A stretch of 46,708 bases of DNA, taken from contig LDYB01000014.1 in the NCBI GenBank assembly GCA_001442985.1, positions 259,054-305,761 on the forward strand. Reading direction: 5' to 3'. The DNA is from Armatimonadetes bacterium DC (lineage in GTDB: Bacteria; Armatimonadota; Fimbriimonadia; Fimbriimonadales; GBS-DC). Each line of letters begins with the position of its first letter. Position 1 is the first letter of the stretch. A model generated the notes under the pieces. The model had not been told where the DNA came from. It was given only the letters and a program-made list of their open reading frames with translations, and made no database searches. Below, piece after piece: positions 31,275-38,892 of this stretch. Made by a program: the position numbers and the translations under genes.

Positions 31275-31874
31275 ATGAAACCCCTCGAAACCCTCCTTGA
31301 GCAAGCCGAAGCCCTGCGCCGTGAATGGCACGACCTGCCCAAACGAACCGACTCTGCCTTGCTTAAGGGCGATAAGGACGCCCTGCTGGACGCTCAGATT
31401 CGGGAGCGCCAGATACCTTATGAGTTTCTGCTGAACCTGAAACAGCGTGCGGAAGCCGTTGCCGAGATGATTCGCGCCGATATCGAAGCCGTCGCCCAAC
31501 AGCGCGAGGCGGTACGGGCGAAGCTTGTGGCTGTCATCGAGGCGCTGGAGAAAGCATGGCGCGAGCTGGAGCCACTGCAACGCCAGTGGTGTGAGCTTGG
31601 TGGCTCTTCAGAAGACCAGCCCCTCTATCAGCTCCAACGCGGCGGCTTTGTGTATGTATGCGATAATCGCCAGAGTCGCCTGCGAAGCGAGCTTGAAACC
31701 GTCGAGGACGCTCTCCGCAATCTCGAACCTCTCCTGAAGGGCGTAGGGGAAGGTGAGAGCAAGGCGATTGTGATGGCTCGGCAGGCTTTGCAGGACGGTG
31801 GCGAGAGCTTGCCCGCCGTGCGCAACTACCTCGCCATCGAGCGCCACTATATCACGCGCGAACACCAGCCGTAG
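31275..31874 (+). CDS. Coiled-coil protein of unknown function
   Basis: A 199-residue charged protein with long helical, heptad-like stretches (LETLLEQAEALRREWHDLP, AVAEMIRADIEAVAQQREAVRAKLVAVIEALEKAW, LRSELETVEDALRNLEPLL) and a short break near residue 120 (GGFVYVCDNRQ). There is no signal or membrane segment and no recognised family. It is the last gene of the element and appears to have its own promoter and a leaderless start, unlike the coupled genes before it. It could be a cargo gene, a superinfection factor or a structural partner. Confidence 0.7.
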   Translation: MKPLETLLEQAEALRREWHDLPKRTDSALLKGDKDALLDAQIRERQIPYEFLLNLKQRAEAVAEMIRADIEAVAQQREAVRAKLVAVIEALEKAWRELEPLQRQWCELGGSSEDQPLYQLQRGGFVYVCDNRQSRLRSELETVEDALRNLEPLLKGVGEGESKAIVMARQALQDGGESLPAVRNYLAIERHYITREHQP

Positions 31875-32348
31875 CCCCACTCGCGCCAGCATGCGCCCCT
31901 ACACTGCGGTTTGCGGGAGCATGAGGGTGTCTTTGTGTCCTTTTCGGGGGGGCGGTATCGGGCAGAGTGTGGGAGAATCTTATGCTGAATCGGGCAGTTT
32001 GTGGCATACCTGCGAGCTGGCACATCACGGCAGGGGCGCGAACAGGCGCAGGGAAGGCACGGGAGCGGGAACCTGCGCCTGTTTCGTGCAGAATAAGGCA
32101 GTTTCGGGTTCAGCACGGGGGAGAGGGAGAAAACGGGAGTTTTCGATTTGTTCGAGGCAGGAATCTTCACACACGAGGCGTATAAAGAGAATGCCAGCGC
32201 AGTGAACGGGGCACTGCACTGGCGAGGCTCCAGCAGGTGCAGGCTGCTGAAGCGGACTGTAAGATTCGAAACTCGCTCCGAGTTTCCTGCTGAGCGCCTC
32301 TGAAAATCCCCCGAATCGGGGAGCCTGACCCTCCAACAGGCAGAGGAA

Positions 32349-32365
32349 GAGAGCGCTAGAATCGC
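32349..32365 (+). repeat. 17-base fragment of tRNA-Ala near the right end
   Basis: GAGAGCGCTAGAATCGC is identical to bases 24676-24692 of the tRNA, from the D-arm through the 5' anticodon stem to the last anticodon base. It lies 75 bases before the right tRNA copy, in the same orientation. A shorter piece, CTAGAATCGCG, recurs at 24824-24834. It may be an integrase core-type binding site or a relic of an earlier integration. Confidence 0.55.
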
Positions 32366-32398
32366 GCGAACCCTGAAGGGGCAGAGAGGGCGTGAAAA

Positions 32399-32420
32399 CG
32401 CAAGATATTGGGTATTGCGG
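32399..32420 (-). repeat. Right inner inverted repeat, candidate integrase arm site
   Basis: On the minus strand CCGCAATACCCAATATCTTGCG, 20 bases inside the right tRNA copy, pairs with the left site at 24758-24780 in inverted orientation with one gap and about three mismatches. Confidence 0.5.
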
Positions 32421-32434
32421 AGGGTGCAACACAA

Positions 32435-32520
32435 CGCAGTGGGGCGGTAGCTCAGCTGGGAGAGCGCTAGAATCGCACTCTAGAGGTCGGGGGTTCGAAT
32501 CCCCTCCGCTCCACCAGATT
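32435..32520. repeat. Right 86-bp direct repeat (attR)
   Basis: Identical to 24651-24736, covering CGCAGT, the complete tRNA-Ala and GATT. It marks the right boundary of the integrated element. Confidence 0.85.
32441..32516 (+). tRNA. tRNA-Ala(CGC), second copy, apparently promoterless
   Basis: Base-for-base identical to 24657-24732, with CCA, the G3-U70 pair and the CGC anticodon, so it could function if transcribed. No TATAAT-like box lies at the right distance upstream (bases 32421-32440 are GC-rich), in contrast to the left copy. It would regain the promoter after excision by recombination between the repeats. Confidence 0.95.
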
Positions 32521-32600
32521 CTCCTCAAGTAAGAACTCCGGAAAGCCCGGCGCAGAATGGCTTGGTGAATTCCTCTATTTTAGGGCTCTGAGCATTTCTC

Positions 32601-33008
32601 TCACCCCAATCGCGAGGCGCGGCGCAGACGGGGAAATACCGCCGTCGCATAGAGAATCACCCCAGCAACCTCCATCACACGCCCCATCGCCAGAACGATT
32701 TCCTGTTGCGTCCCCAAGCCAAGGGCGCTCCATCCCACGCCCAGATTCAGGGTTCCCAACGCGCCCCAGACTCGCCATGCGTGCTGGCGCTGGTTCTGCT
32801 CATCTCGCGGCAGAATCCAGTAGCTCACGCCCATCGCCAGCTGAATAAGCCAGCCAATCAGCAGAATCTCCGCATGAATCGCGCGCCATGCCCCCACAAT
32901 CGCGTGAAAAGCCAGCGCTTTCGCACTCAGCATCCACGCGCCCAGCGAGAAGCCCACCACCAGATGAAGTAATGCGCATCGTACCAGCCAGCAACTCAAA
33001 CGAGGCAT
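32601..33008 (-). CDS. Four-TM CcoN/NnrS-like membrane protein, paralogue B
   Basis: A 135-residue protein with about four membrane segments. The segment HAEILLIGWLIQLAMGVSYWILPR resembles helices of haem-copper oxidase subunit I (CcoN)-like and NnrS-like proteins, with conserved His and 'GV.YW..PR'. The ATG at 33008 lies one base after the stop of its paralogue (33010-33420), which has HLLVVGWATQMIFGVAYWMFPR. The pair probably arose by duplication. Too short to be an oxidase; a role in haem, nitric oxide or copper handling is a guess from context. It is the last gene of the operon, close to the element's right boundary. Confidence 0.7.
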   Translation of the reverse strand: MPRLSCWLVRCALLHLVVGFSLGAWMLSAKALAFHAIVGAWRAIHAEILLIGWLIQLAMGVSYWILPRDEQNQRQHAWRVWGALGTLNLGVGWSALGLGTQQEIVLAMGRVMEVAGVILYATAVFPRLRRASRLG

Positions 33009-33009
33009 C

Positions 33010-33420
33010 TCACTTCTCCCTGACACGCCCCCAGATGGTGAACACGAATACCAGACTCGCAAGCCACTGGAAACCGGCACTCGTGAGGAGCAGAGCCTCC
33101 CATATCGGCGCCGAAGACAGCGGTACTGTTGGCTCCGCGACCACACGCAACACCAGACCGAGGTTCAGGCACCAGAAAACAACGGCACTCGCCCGCTCGG
33201 AGCCGTAAGGCGCAGAGCGCGACAATCGGGGAAACATCCAGTAGGCAACCCCAAAAATCATTTGCGTCGCCCAGCCCACCACCAGCAGGTGAAACACACT
33301 GGGCGCCGCATTCGCCAGCCATGCAAACGAGAGCGGGAGATGGGTCAACAGGTGCAACCCCAGCCCCAGCACCAGATAGACCAGCGACATCCGCACCATC
33401 CATCGGCTCCAGCGCGGCAT
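33010..33420 (-). CDS. Four-TM CcoN/NnrS-like membrane protein, paralogue A
   Basis: A 136-residue protein with about four hydrophobic segments and the motif HLLVVGWATQMIFGVAYWMFPRLSR, shared with the next gene. It starts (MPRWSRWMVRMSLVYLVLG) like its paralogue (MPRLSCWLVRCALLHLVVG). Conserved His residues (LGLHLLTHLPLS, FHLLVVGW) could ligate haem or metal, as in the related oxidase fold; this is inferred. It begins three bases after the stop of the 12-TM protein and is co-transcribed with it. Confidence 0.7.
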   Translation of the reverse strand: MPRWSRWMVRMSLVYLVLGLGLHLLTHLPLSFAWLANAAPSVFHLLVVGWATQMIFGVAYWMFPRLSRSAPYGSERASAVVFWCLNLGLVLRVVAEPTVPLSSAPIWEALLLTSAGFQWLASLVFVFTIWGRVREK

Positions 33421-33423
33421 CGT

Positions 33424-34530
33424 TTACCCCTGAACCGACTTCAATCGCGCCAGCAGCACCGCGCTCACCGTGTTGAGCAAAAAGAGCAGGATGGCAACCC
33501 CGTTCAGCGCGGCACCCCACTGACGCAAAATCGGCACCTCACCGAAATCTCCCACCAACCGCAACAGCAGGGAGCCATGCAGCACCCCTACATGCCCATA
33601 AAAATGCGAATGATACGGAACCGCCCAGCCCGTTACCGAGGGGAAGATGATAGGCGCGTGGGCAAACACCATCGAGAAGACGAACCCCAGGAAAAACGCA
33701 TGGAGCAGGGCGTCTGCCCAGAAGCCCGGTGCCAGCCCCGGCGCCATAAGCGCGGCGCCCCCCGCCACACCCAGCCAGAAATAGCCTCCCATCAGCGTGC
33801 GCCCTGTAAACCCTGTTAGCCCCCGCGCTCGCATCGTGTAGCGCGCTGTGTCAAAGCGAACAAGCCACCCCGCAATCGCCAGCAAACCGACACCAAAAAG
33901 AACCAGCCCCTCGCGCGGCGCAACCGCGTGCAGCAGCATACCCCCACATAACGCCAGTATCCCCATTCCCATCCCAATCCGACTGCCCGGGGTCGGCCTG
34001 GTGAGGCGGTTCAGTTCCAGTCGTTCCGCAAAAATGGTCAATAACAGAAACAGCACCCAGCAGAGCGTCCCCGTGTAGCCCAGGGAACTGGGGACAAACC
34101 CGCCCAGATACCAGAAACCGTTGCCCACGAGCCAGCAAAGCGCGCCCAGCCCCATCAGCGCATGCGGCAAAAAACGGTGCTGGCAGTAGAGCCTCCCATA
34201 CAGCACGATGAGCAGCAGGCTGGCGCCATTTATCAGCAGCCAGCCATAGAGCGGTGAAGGCACAAACACCAGCGCCAGCGCGCCGAACCCACTTGCTGTG
34301 GGTGCCAGATAGCCCCAGCGCCAGCGTGTAGCGACCGCACGCTCCAGACCGATCAAGGTGCCGAAAAAGCCCCCGACCATCAACAGACTGTGGGCAAATG
34401 GGGGCGCGGCGATGGGCATGTCCAGACCCAGGCGTTGAAGTCCTGCGGCAATCCCAAATAAGAGCGCCAGCATGCCCAGCGCCAGCAGGGCAGGGCGGAA
34501 CGGGCTTTTCGGCACACTGGCGAGCGACAC
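33424..34530 (-). CDS. NnrS-like multi-pass membrane protein
   Basis: A 368-residue, very hydrophobic protein with about 10-12 membrane helices. Scattered His residues include AAPPFAHSLLMVGGFFGTLIGLERA, LLHAFFLGFVFSMVFAHAPIIFP and YHSHFYGHVGVLHGSLL. The 'HAPIIFP' and His-rich late helices resemble NnrS-family haem/copper proteins linked to nitric oxide tolerance. The match is by pattern and not certain. It lies 17 bases after pilT on the same strand and directly before two small CcoN-like proteins, with which it may form a complex. Confidence 0.65.
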   Translation of the reverse strand: MSLASVPKSPFRPALLALGMLALLFGIAAGLQRLGLDMPIAAPPFAHSLLMVGGFFGTLIGLERAVATRWRWGYLAPTASGFGALALVFVPSPLYGWLLINGASLLLIVLYGRLYCQHRFLPHALMGLGALCWLVGNGFWYLGGFVPSSLGYTGTLCWVLFLLLTIFAERLELNRLTRPTPGSRIGMGMGILALCGGMLLHAVAPREGLVLFGVGLLAIAGWLVRFDTARYTMRARGLTGFTGRTLMGGYFWLGVAGGAALMAPGLAPGFWADALLHAFFLGFVFSMVFAHAPIIFPSVTGWAVPYHSHFYGHVGVLHGSLLLRLVGDFGEVPILRQWGAALNGVAILLFLLNTVSAVLLARLKSVQG

Positions 34531-34547
34531 GCCGCCCCCCCCTGCCC

Positions 34548-35636
34548 TTACATCCTGCGGAGCATCTGACGCAGCTCCGAGTGGACGCCCGCGTAGTTCA
34601 TCGCCTCTTCAGGCGTAATGAGCTGCTTCTGCACATAGCGGAACAGACACTGGTTCATGGTCATCATGCCCCAGTGTTCGCCCTCGCGGATGGCGTTATA
34701 AATCTCGCCGATGTGCCCGTCCTCAATCATCTTCTCAACAGTGGGGGTGTTAATCATAATCTCCAGCGCGGCGATGCGCCCCACACCACCCGCGCGCGGC
34801 ACCAGCTTCTGGGCGATAATCCCCCGCAGGGTGTTCGCTAACCGCTGCAGGATATGCTTTTTATCCGCAGGCGGGAACATGTTCACAATACGGTCCATCG
34901 TTTCATAGGCGCTGGGCGTGTGAACGGTGGAGAACACGAGGTGTCCCGTTTCGGCTGCCTGCATACAGGCTTGCATGGTCTCCACATCGCGCATCTCACC
35001 GATCAGAATCACATCGGGGCTTTCACGCACAACCGAGCGCATCGCGTCGATGAACGACTCGGTGTCGATTCCCACTTCGCGCTGGCTCACGATGCACTGC
35101 TTATCTTCATGCACGAACTCGATGGGGTCTTCAATCGTAACGATATGCCCCCGTCGGGTGTTATTGATGAGGTCAATCATTGCCGCCAGCGTGGTGGACT
35201 TCCCCGAGCCAGTGGGTCCTGTAACCAGAATCAGCCCCTGTCGGTATTGAGTCAGCCCCGCCAGCACGCGCGGGATGTCAGGCTCTTCGGGCCAGAGCTC
35301 TTCCAGTTTCCAGTGCTTTAATGGAATGAGGCGGAACACGCCCGCGACCGTCTGGCGTTGCTGGTAGACATTGGCGCGGATGCGGCATACATTCTCGACG
35401 GTAAACGCGAGGTCTATCGCCAGGCGGTGTTCAAATTTGGCAATTTGTTCGTGCGACATGGGACTGAAGCAGAGGTCGCGTGCTTGGGCGGGGGTCAGCG
35501 GGGCGTACTCCTCCGGGAAGGGTGCGATTTTGCCGTGCAGGCGCATCACAGGGGGCGCCCCCGCTTTGATGAACACATCCGACGCACGCATTTCGAACGC
35601 GCGTTTGAGCAAATCGTTCAGGGTGTAGTCCAGCAT
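34548..35636 (-). CDS. pilT: Type IV pilus retraction ATPase PilT
   Basis: A 362-residue hexameric motor ATPase that depolymerises type IV pili for twitching motility and DNA uptake. Features in order: N-terminal PAS-like domain (ASDVFIKAGAPPVMRLHG), Walker A VTGPTGSGKSTTLAAMID near residue 130, Asp box IVTIEDPIEF, Walker B DVILIGEMRD, His box STVHTPSAYETMDRIV, and a C-terminal AIREGE segment in the place of the AIRNLIRE retraction motif. Length is normal. The ATG is four bases after the stop of the preceding TM protein gene. No other pilus genes lie in the window. Confidence 0.93.
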   Translation of the reverse strand: MLDYTLNDLLKRAFEMRASDVFIKAGAPPVMRLHGKIAPFPEEYAPLTPAQARDLCFSPMSHEQIAKFEHRLAIDLAFTVENVCRIRANVYQQRQTVAGVFRLIPLKHWKLEELWPEEPDIPRVLAGLTQYRQGLILVTGPTGSGKSTTLAAMIDLINNTRRGHIVTIEDPIEFVHEDKQCIVSQREVGIDTESFIDAMRSVVRESPDVILIGEMRDVETMQACMQAAETGHLVFSTVHTPSAYETMDRIVNMFPPADKKHILQRLANTLRGIIAQKLVPRAGGVGRIAALEIMINTPTVEKMIEDGHIGEIYNAIREGEHWGMMTMNQCLFRYVQKQLITPEEAMNYAGVHSELRQMLRRM

Positions 35637-35640
35637 CGTT

Positions 35641-36360
35641 TTAGCCTCCGATTTCTCGAGTTTGGTTCGATTGGACGGTTTCCGTTTCGCTTTGTCGCTT
35701 GAGAAGATACGACGCGCCCCAGAAGATTCCTATCCCAATCAACAGCGCCAGCGCAATCAGCAGCAGGATCGCCCACGGCGAGAGGGCGCGTGGCGGCACT
35801 GCTTCGGGAGCAGGTGCCGTCTGCGGCTGCGGGCGCTTCGGCGGGATTTCCAGCAGGCTGGGGTCGGGCGTGTGGACATAAATCATCGTGCGCCACAGCC
35901 GCGGCTCTGCCTGAGTCCACATCGATAAGTGGGGAGTTTTGTATTCTGCGTAGCCCGCATACTGAGTCTCGTGGGGCAGGGCGGCGTAGATGTGAATCAC
36001 GGGCATGTCCGCAAAGGTGCGCACGAGCGAGGTAAGGTCTACCGTGCCTTCCTTGAGGTTCACCAGCCCGCTGGTGGAGAAGGTCGCGACGGTGAAGAGT
36101 TCGTTCGGCTTGGCATCGCGCTTGAGGCTATCATCGCCAATCTCAAGGTTGGCGATCAGCCGCTGGCTGCGCTCGGCGAACTGACGCACACGCTCCTGTA
36201 CCTGATTGTGCGGAATGCGCCGATCAAAAGTCCAGCTCACCCAATTTGTGCCGTCGGGCTGGACATAGAGGAGCACCACCACATTCGGGGGGCGCGTCCA
36301 GTCCTGCGCCCATGCCATGAGTCCTATCCACAGCCAGAGCCAAACCGCAAGCCGTCGCAT
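35641..36360 (-). CDS. Exported single-TM protein upstream of pilT
   Basis: A 239-residue protein with a signal peptide (MRRLAVWLWLWIGLMAWAQ), an extracytoplasmic domain of about 150 residues (VVVLLYVQPDGTNWVSWTFDRRIPHNQVQERV...), a Pro/Ala-rich linker near 175-195, one membrane helix (WAILLLIALALLIGIGIFWGAS) and a short polar cytoplasmic tail. I do not recognise the family. Its position directly before pilT suggests a membrane link to the pilus system or a surface sensor; unproven. It starts two bases after the previous stop. Confidence 0.75.
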   Translation of the reverse strand: MRRLAVWLWLWIGLMAWAQDWTRPPNVVVLLYVQPDGTNWVSWTFDRRIPHNQVQERVRQFAERSQRLIANLEIGDDSLKRDAKPNELFTVATFSTSGLVNLKEGTVDLTSLVRTFADMPVIHIYAALPHETQYAGYAEYKTPHLSMWTQAEPRLWRTMIYVHTPDPSLLEIPPKRPQPQTAPAPEAVPPRALSPWAILLLIALALLIGIGIFWGASYLLKRQSETETVQSNQTREIGG

Positions 36361-36362
36361 CG

Positions 36363-36695
36363 TTACTCCTCGAGCGTTCGGAAAAGCGGGTCTAACTCCG
36401 CGGCGTACTGATGTTCAATCGCGGCGTAGGCGAGTTCCAATCCGACCGTCCACAGGAGCATGACTGCCTCTTCGGGGGGCAGTTCCAGCACGCGGGCGAA
36501 GAAATCCTGAATGATTTCCTCATAAGAGCGGGCGGTCTCGGTCATCATCTCGTAGCATCCCGTTGCGTCGCGGGCGTTCTCGTAAGCTTCTTTCTGGAGC
36601 TGGTCCAGAAATTCCCGCACATTTTCTGGCGTCGCGTTGCGGAGGTTCTCTCCGAAGTGCTGACGCACGCGCTCGCGAAACTCCGATAGTCGCAC
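36363..36695 (-). CDS. Unknown 110-residue helical protein, first gene of the pilT operon
   Basis: A soluble, acidic, mostly helical protein (FRERVRQHFGENLRNATPENVREFLDQLQKEAYENARD...FFARVLELPPEEAVMLLWTVGLELAYAA). Not recognised. A GTG at 36695 preceded by AGGGGA is preferred over a TTG at 36716, because a TACAAT -10 box (36717-36722, preceded by GGG) would place transcription initiation inside the longer frame. It is followed within two bases by the exported TM protein gene. Confidence 0.65.
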   Translation of the reverse strand: MRLSEFRERVRQHFGENLRNATPENVREFLDQLQKEAYENARDATGCYEMMTETARSYEEIIQDFFARVLELPPEEAVMLLWTVGLELAYAAIEHQYAAELDPLFRTLEE

Positions 36696-36728
36696 TGTGA
36701 TTCCCCTGAGACTCAATTGTACCCCACT

Positions 36729-38789
36729 TTAGCGTGGGTAGGCGGCGGGCACACCGCCATCCACACAGAGAACCGCGCCCGTGGTTTTGGCGGAGCGGTC
36801 GGACGCGAAAAACAGCACCGCTTCGGCGACATCTTCAGGGGTGATGTTGACCTTGAGGGTGGTGCGCTGGCGATAATACTCTTCCAGCGCTTCGGGGGGA
36901 ATGCCGTAGGTGCGGGCGCGCTCTTCACGCCACTGGCTGTCCCAGATTCGCGAGCCTTGAAGCACGGCGTCGGGCGCGACGCTGTTGACCCGAATTCCGA
37001 ACGCGCCGCCCTCTTCGGCGAGGCATCGCGCCAGATGGAGCTCGCTCGCTTTGGCGGCGCTGTAGGCAGCCGCCGCCTTGCCCGCCACCAGCGCATTCTT
37101 GGAGGTGATGAACACCATGCTGCCCCCAATTCCCTGCTCCTGCCAGATTCGAAACGCCTCGCGTGCCACCAGAAAATAGCCGCGCGCCAGTATCGCAAAG
37201 AGGCGCTCCCAGTCGGCAAGTGTGGTCTCGGTAATCGGCGCGGAGTGGGCAATCCCCGCGTTATTGACCACGATATCCAGTCCGCCGTAGGTTAGCGCTA
37301 CTTGATGGAAGGCGTGCCGTACCTGCGCCTCGTCGGACACATCGCAGGGAATCGCCACTGCGCGCCCCTCGCCGTGGCGGGCAGTGATTTCCTGCGCGGT
37401 GCGTGCGGCGCCTTCGGCATCGATGTCGAGCAGTGCCACATGTGCCCCCTCCTGCGCGAGTCGCAGGGCGCTTGCCCGCCCAATCCCCGACGCGCCCCCC
37501 GTAATCACCGCCACACGCCCCGCAAGTTCCCTGTCAGGGGGACGCAGGCGCAACTTATACAGCTCCAGCGGCCAGTATTCAATCCCGAACGCCTCTTCGG
37601 GCGTGAGCGACACGAACTGTCTCAGTGCCGTCGCGCCGCGCATCACTGCAATTGCGCGATGGTAAAGGTCGCGGCTGATTCGCGCCCGTGCCACATCGCG
37701 CCCCGCGGTAACCATGCCCAGCCCTGGTATCAGCACCACGCGCGGCGCGGAGTCAAACATCGTTTCGTCGCCACGCCGATGCGCCTCAAAATATGCCTGA
37801 TACGCCTCCCGATACCGCTGAACCGCCTCCGGAATCTGCGCCTTGAGCGATTCCACCGAGCGCCCGTCCCACTCCAGCCACAGGGGGTAGTGTTTCGTGT
37901 GAACGATGTGGTCGGGGCAGGCGGAGCCAATCAACGCCACCTCGCGAGCGCGCTCGCTGGAGACAAATTCCAGCACTTCGGGCGAATCGTCCACACACAA
38001 AACCTGATGCTGCTGCTTGCTGATGGCGCCGCGCAACACGGGCAAAATCGCCCGGAGTGCCTCTTTGCGCGGTTCGGGTTCCAGCGCGGGCACACGCACC
38101 CCGCCAAACACCCGGCGCCCGCGTGCATGGTCGGCGATATAATCTTCCGCCTCCTGAATCAGGCGGATGGTGGTTTCGTAGCACGCTTTCGCGGTCTCGC
38201 CCCAGCACACCAGCCCGTGCTTGCCCAGCACAATCCCCTCCAGCTGGGGGTTCTCGCGCACCTGTTGCCCGACCGCCTTGCCCAGCGTGAAGCCAGGACG
38301 CACATAGGGAATCCAGCCGACGCGCTTGCCATAAAGGCGTTTCACATGGGCTTCGCCGTCAGCGCAGGTTGCAAGGCTGATAATCGCGTCAGGGTGGGTG
38401 TGATCCACATGAGCGTGGGGCACGAAGGCGTGCATGAGGGTTTCAATAGACGGGCGCGGACCGCGCGGGGTGAACAGGCAATGCGTGAGGTACTCCACCA
38501 TCTCCTCATCGGAGAGCGACTCGCGCTCAAAGAGAGGCAGCACATCCTCAAGGCGCAGCCCTGCGATGTCGTTCAGGGTAAGCGTGGCGAGGTCGGAGCC
38601 AGAGCCTTTGACCCACAGCACCCGAACCTGCCTGCCGCGAAAGTCGGTCTCTTCTGCCTTAACGGAGGTGTTGCCCCCGTAGATGTTGCACACCGTGCGG
38701 TCGGCTCCCAGCAGGCGGGAGCGATAGACCAGCTGTTCGCGCGGGCTGAGCGCTTCGGCTTCCGCATCGTTCCAGAGTGAGCATGGCAC
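36729..38789 (-). CDS. rhaD: Bifunctional rhamnulose-1-phosphate aldolase/alcohol dehydrogenase
   Basis: A 686-residue two-domain enzyme. The N-terminal class II aldolase domain (residues about 1-390) carries NIYGGNTSVKAEE and zinc-binding histidines in HAFVPHAHVDHTHPDA. The C-terminal short-chain dehydrogenase (about 430-686) has the NAD motif VITGGASGIGRASALRLAQEG, NNAG and the catalytic pair Ser/Tyr-x-x-x-Lys (FITSKNALVAGKAAAAYSAAKASE). The fusion cleaves L-rhamnulose-1-phosphate to DHAP and L-lactaldehyde, then oxidises or reduces the aldehyde. GTG 38789 is chosen to match the family start ('xxLWNDAEAxxLSPxxxLVYRSRLLGADR'); no Shine-Dalgarno is visible. No other rhamnose genes are nearby. 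Confidence 0.9.
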   Translation of the reverse strand: MPCSLWNDAEAEALSPREQLVYRSRLLGADRTVCNIYGGNTSVKAEETDFRGRQVRVLWVKGSGSDLATLTLNDIAGLRLEDVLPLFERESLSDEEMVEYLTHCLFTPRGPRPSIETLMHAFVPHAHVDHTHPDAIISLATCADGEAHVKRLYGKRVGWIPYVRPGFTLGKAVGQQVRENPQLEGIVLGKHGLVCWGETAKACYETTIRLIQEAEDYIADHARGRRVFGGVRVPALEPEPRKEALRAILPVLRGAISKQQHQVLCVDDSPEVLEFVSSERAREVALIGSACPDHIVHTKHYPLWLEWDGRSVESLKAQIPEAVQRYREAYQAYFEAHRRGDETMFDSAPRVVLIPGLGMVTAGRDVARARISRDLYHRAIAVMRGATALRQFVSLTPEEAFGIEYWPLELYKLRLRPPDRELAGRVAVITGGASGIGRASALRLAQEGAHVALLDIDAEGAARTAQEITARHGEGRAVAIPCDVSDEAQVRHAFHQVALTYGGLDIVVNNAGIAHSAPITETTLADWERLFAILARGYFLVAREAFRIWQEQGIGGSMVFITSKNALVAGKAAAAYSAAKASELHLARCLAEEGGAFGIRVNSVAPDAVLQGSRIWDSQWREERARTYGIPPEALEEYYRQRTTLKVNITPEDVAEAVLFFASDRSAKTTGAVLCVDGGVPAAYPR

Positions 38790-38892
38790 AAAAGTTGCTG
38801 TTCGCGGCGGCAGGCGAGACTCCTGCCATGAGTCTGCCGCTATCTGGGGATGGAAAGCGCCCTTTCGTCTCAGTGAGGCGTGAGAGGTGTGA

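Larger units (their letters stand above)
31875..32434. other. Non-coding right end of the element with repeats and hairpins
   Basis: No convincing gene; open frames here lack ribosome sites and overlap each other. Visible structure includes three imperfect repeats of GAATCGGGCAGTTTGTGG (31955-31973, 31984-32004, 32088-32108). There is also a 12-bp inverted repeat AACAGGCGCAGG/CCTGCGCCTGTT (32041-32052 and 32072-32083), a 17-base tRNA fragment (32349-32365) and the right inverted arm repeat. This is a candidate origin and/or attachment control region. Confidence 0.55.
24651..32520. mobile_element. tRNA-Ala-flanked integrative element of about 7.8 kb
   Basis: Bounded by 86-bp direct repeats carrying complete tRNA-Ala genes; the repeat-to-repeat period is 7784 bp. 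It holds a tyrosine recombinase next to the left end, followed on the same strand by about ten genes in tight order, several with ATGA overlaps. These include a CHC2/TOPRIM/RecA-like primase-helicase, a DUF669-like protein and a VRR-NUC nuclease. No capsid, portal, terminase, relaxase or type IV secretion gene is recognised. It could be an integrated plasmid-like replicon, a phage satellite or a mobilisable island. A full tRNA copy on the element keeps the host tRNA intact in either state. Confidence 0.88.

Noticed and set aside
31847-32434. Possible minus-strand gene of 195 codons at the element's right end
   Set aside because: No ribosome site, no family, overlaps repeats and the tRNA fragment; better explained as a non-coding end region.
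24651-32520. Prophage
   Set aside because: No capsid, portal, tail, terminase or lysis gene can be recognised in the 7.8 kb; a satellite or integrated replicon fits better.
32025-32528. Minus-strand frame covering the right tRNA copy, also open at 24646-25221 over the left copy
   Set aside because: Shared residues come simply from the tRNA sequence read antisense (GGDSNPRPLECDSSALPAELPPH), a well-known false protein call.
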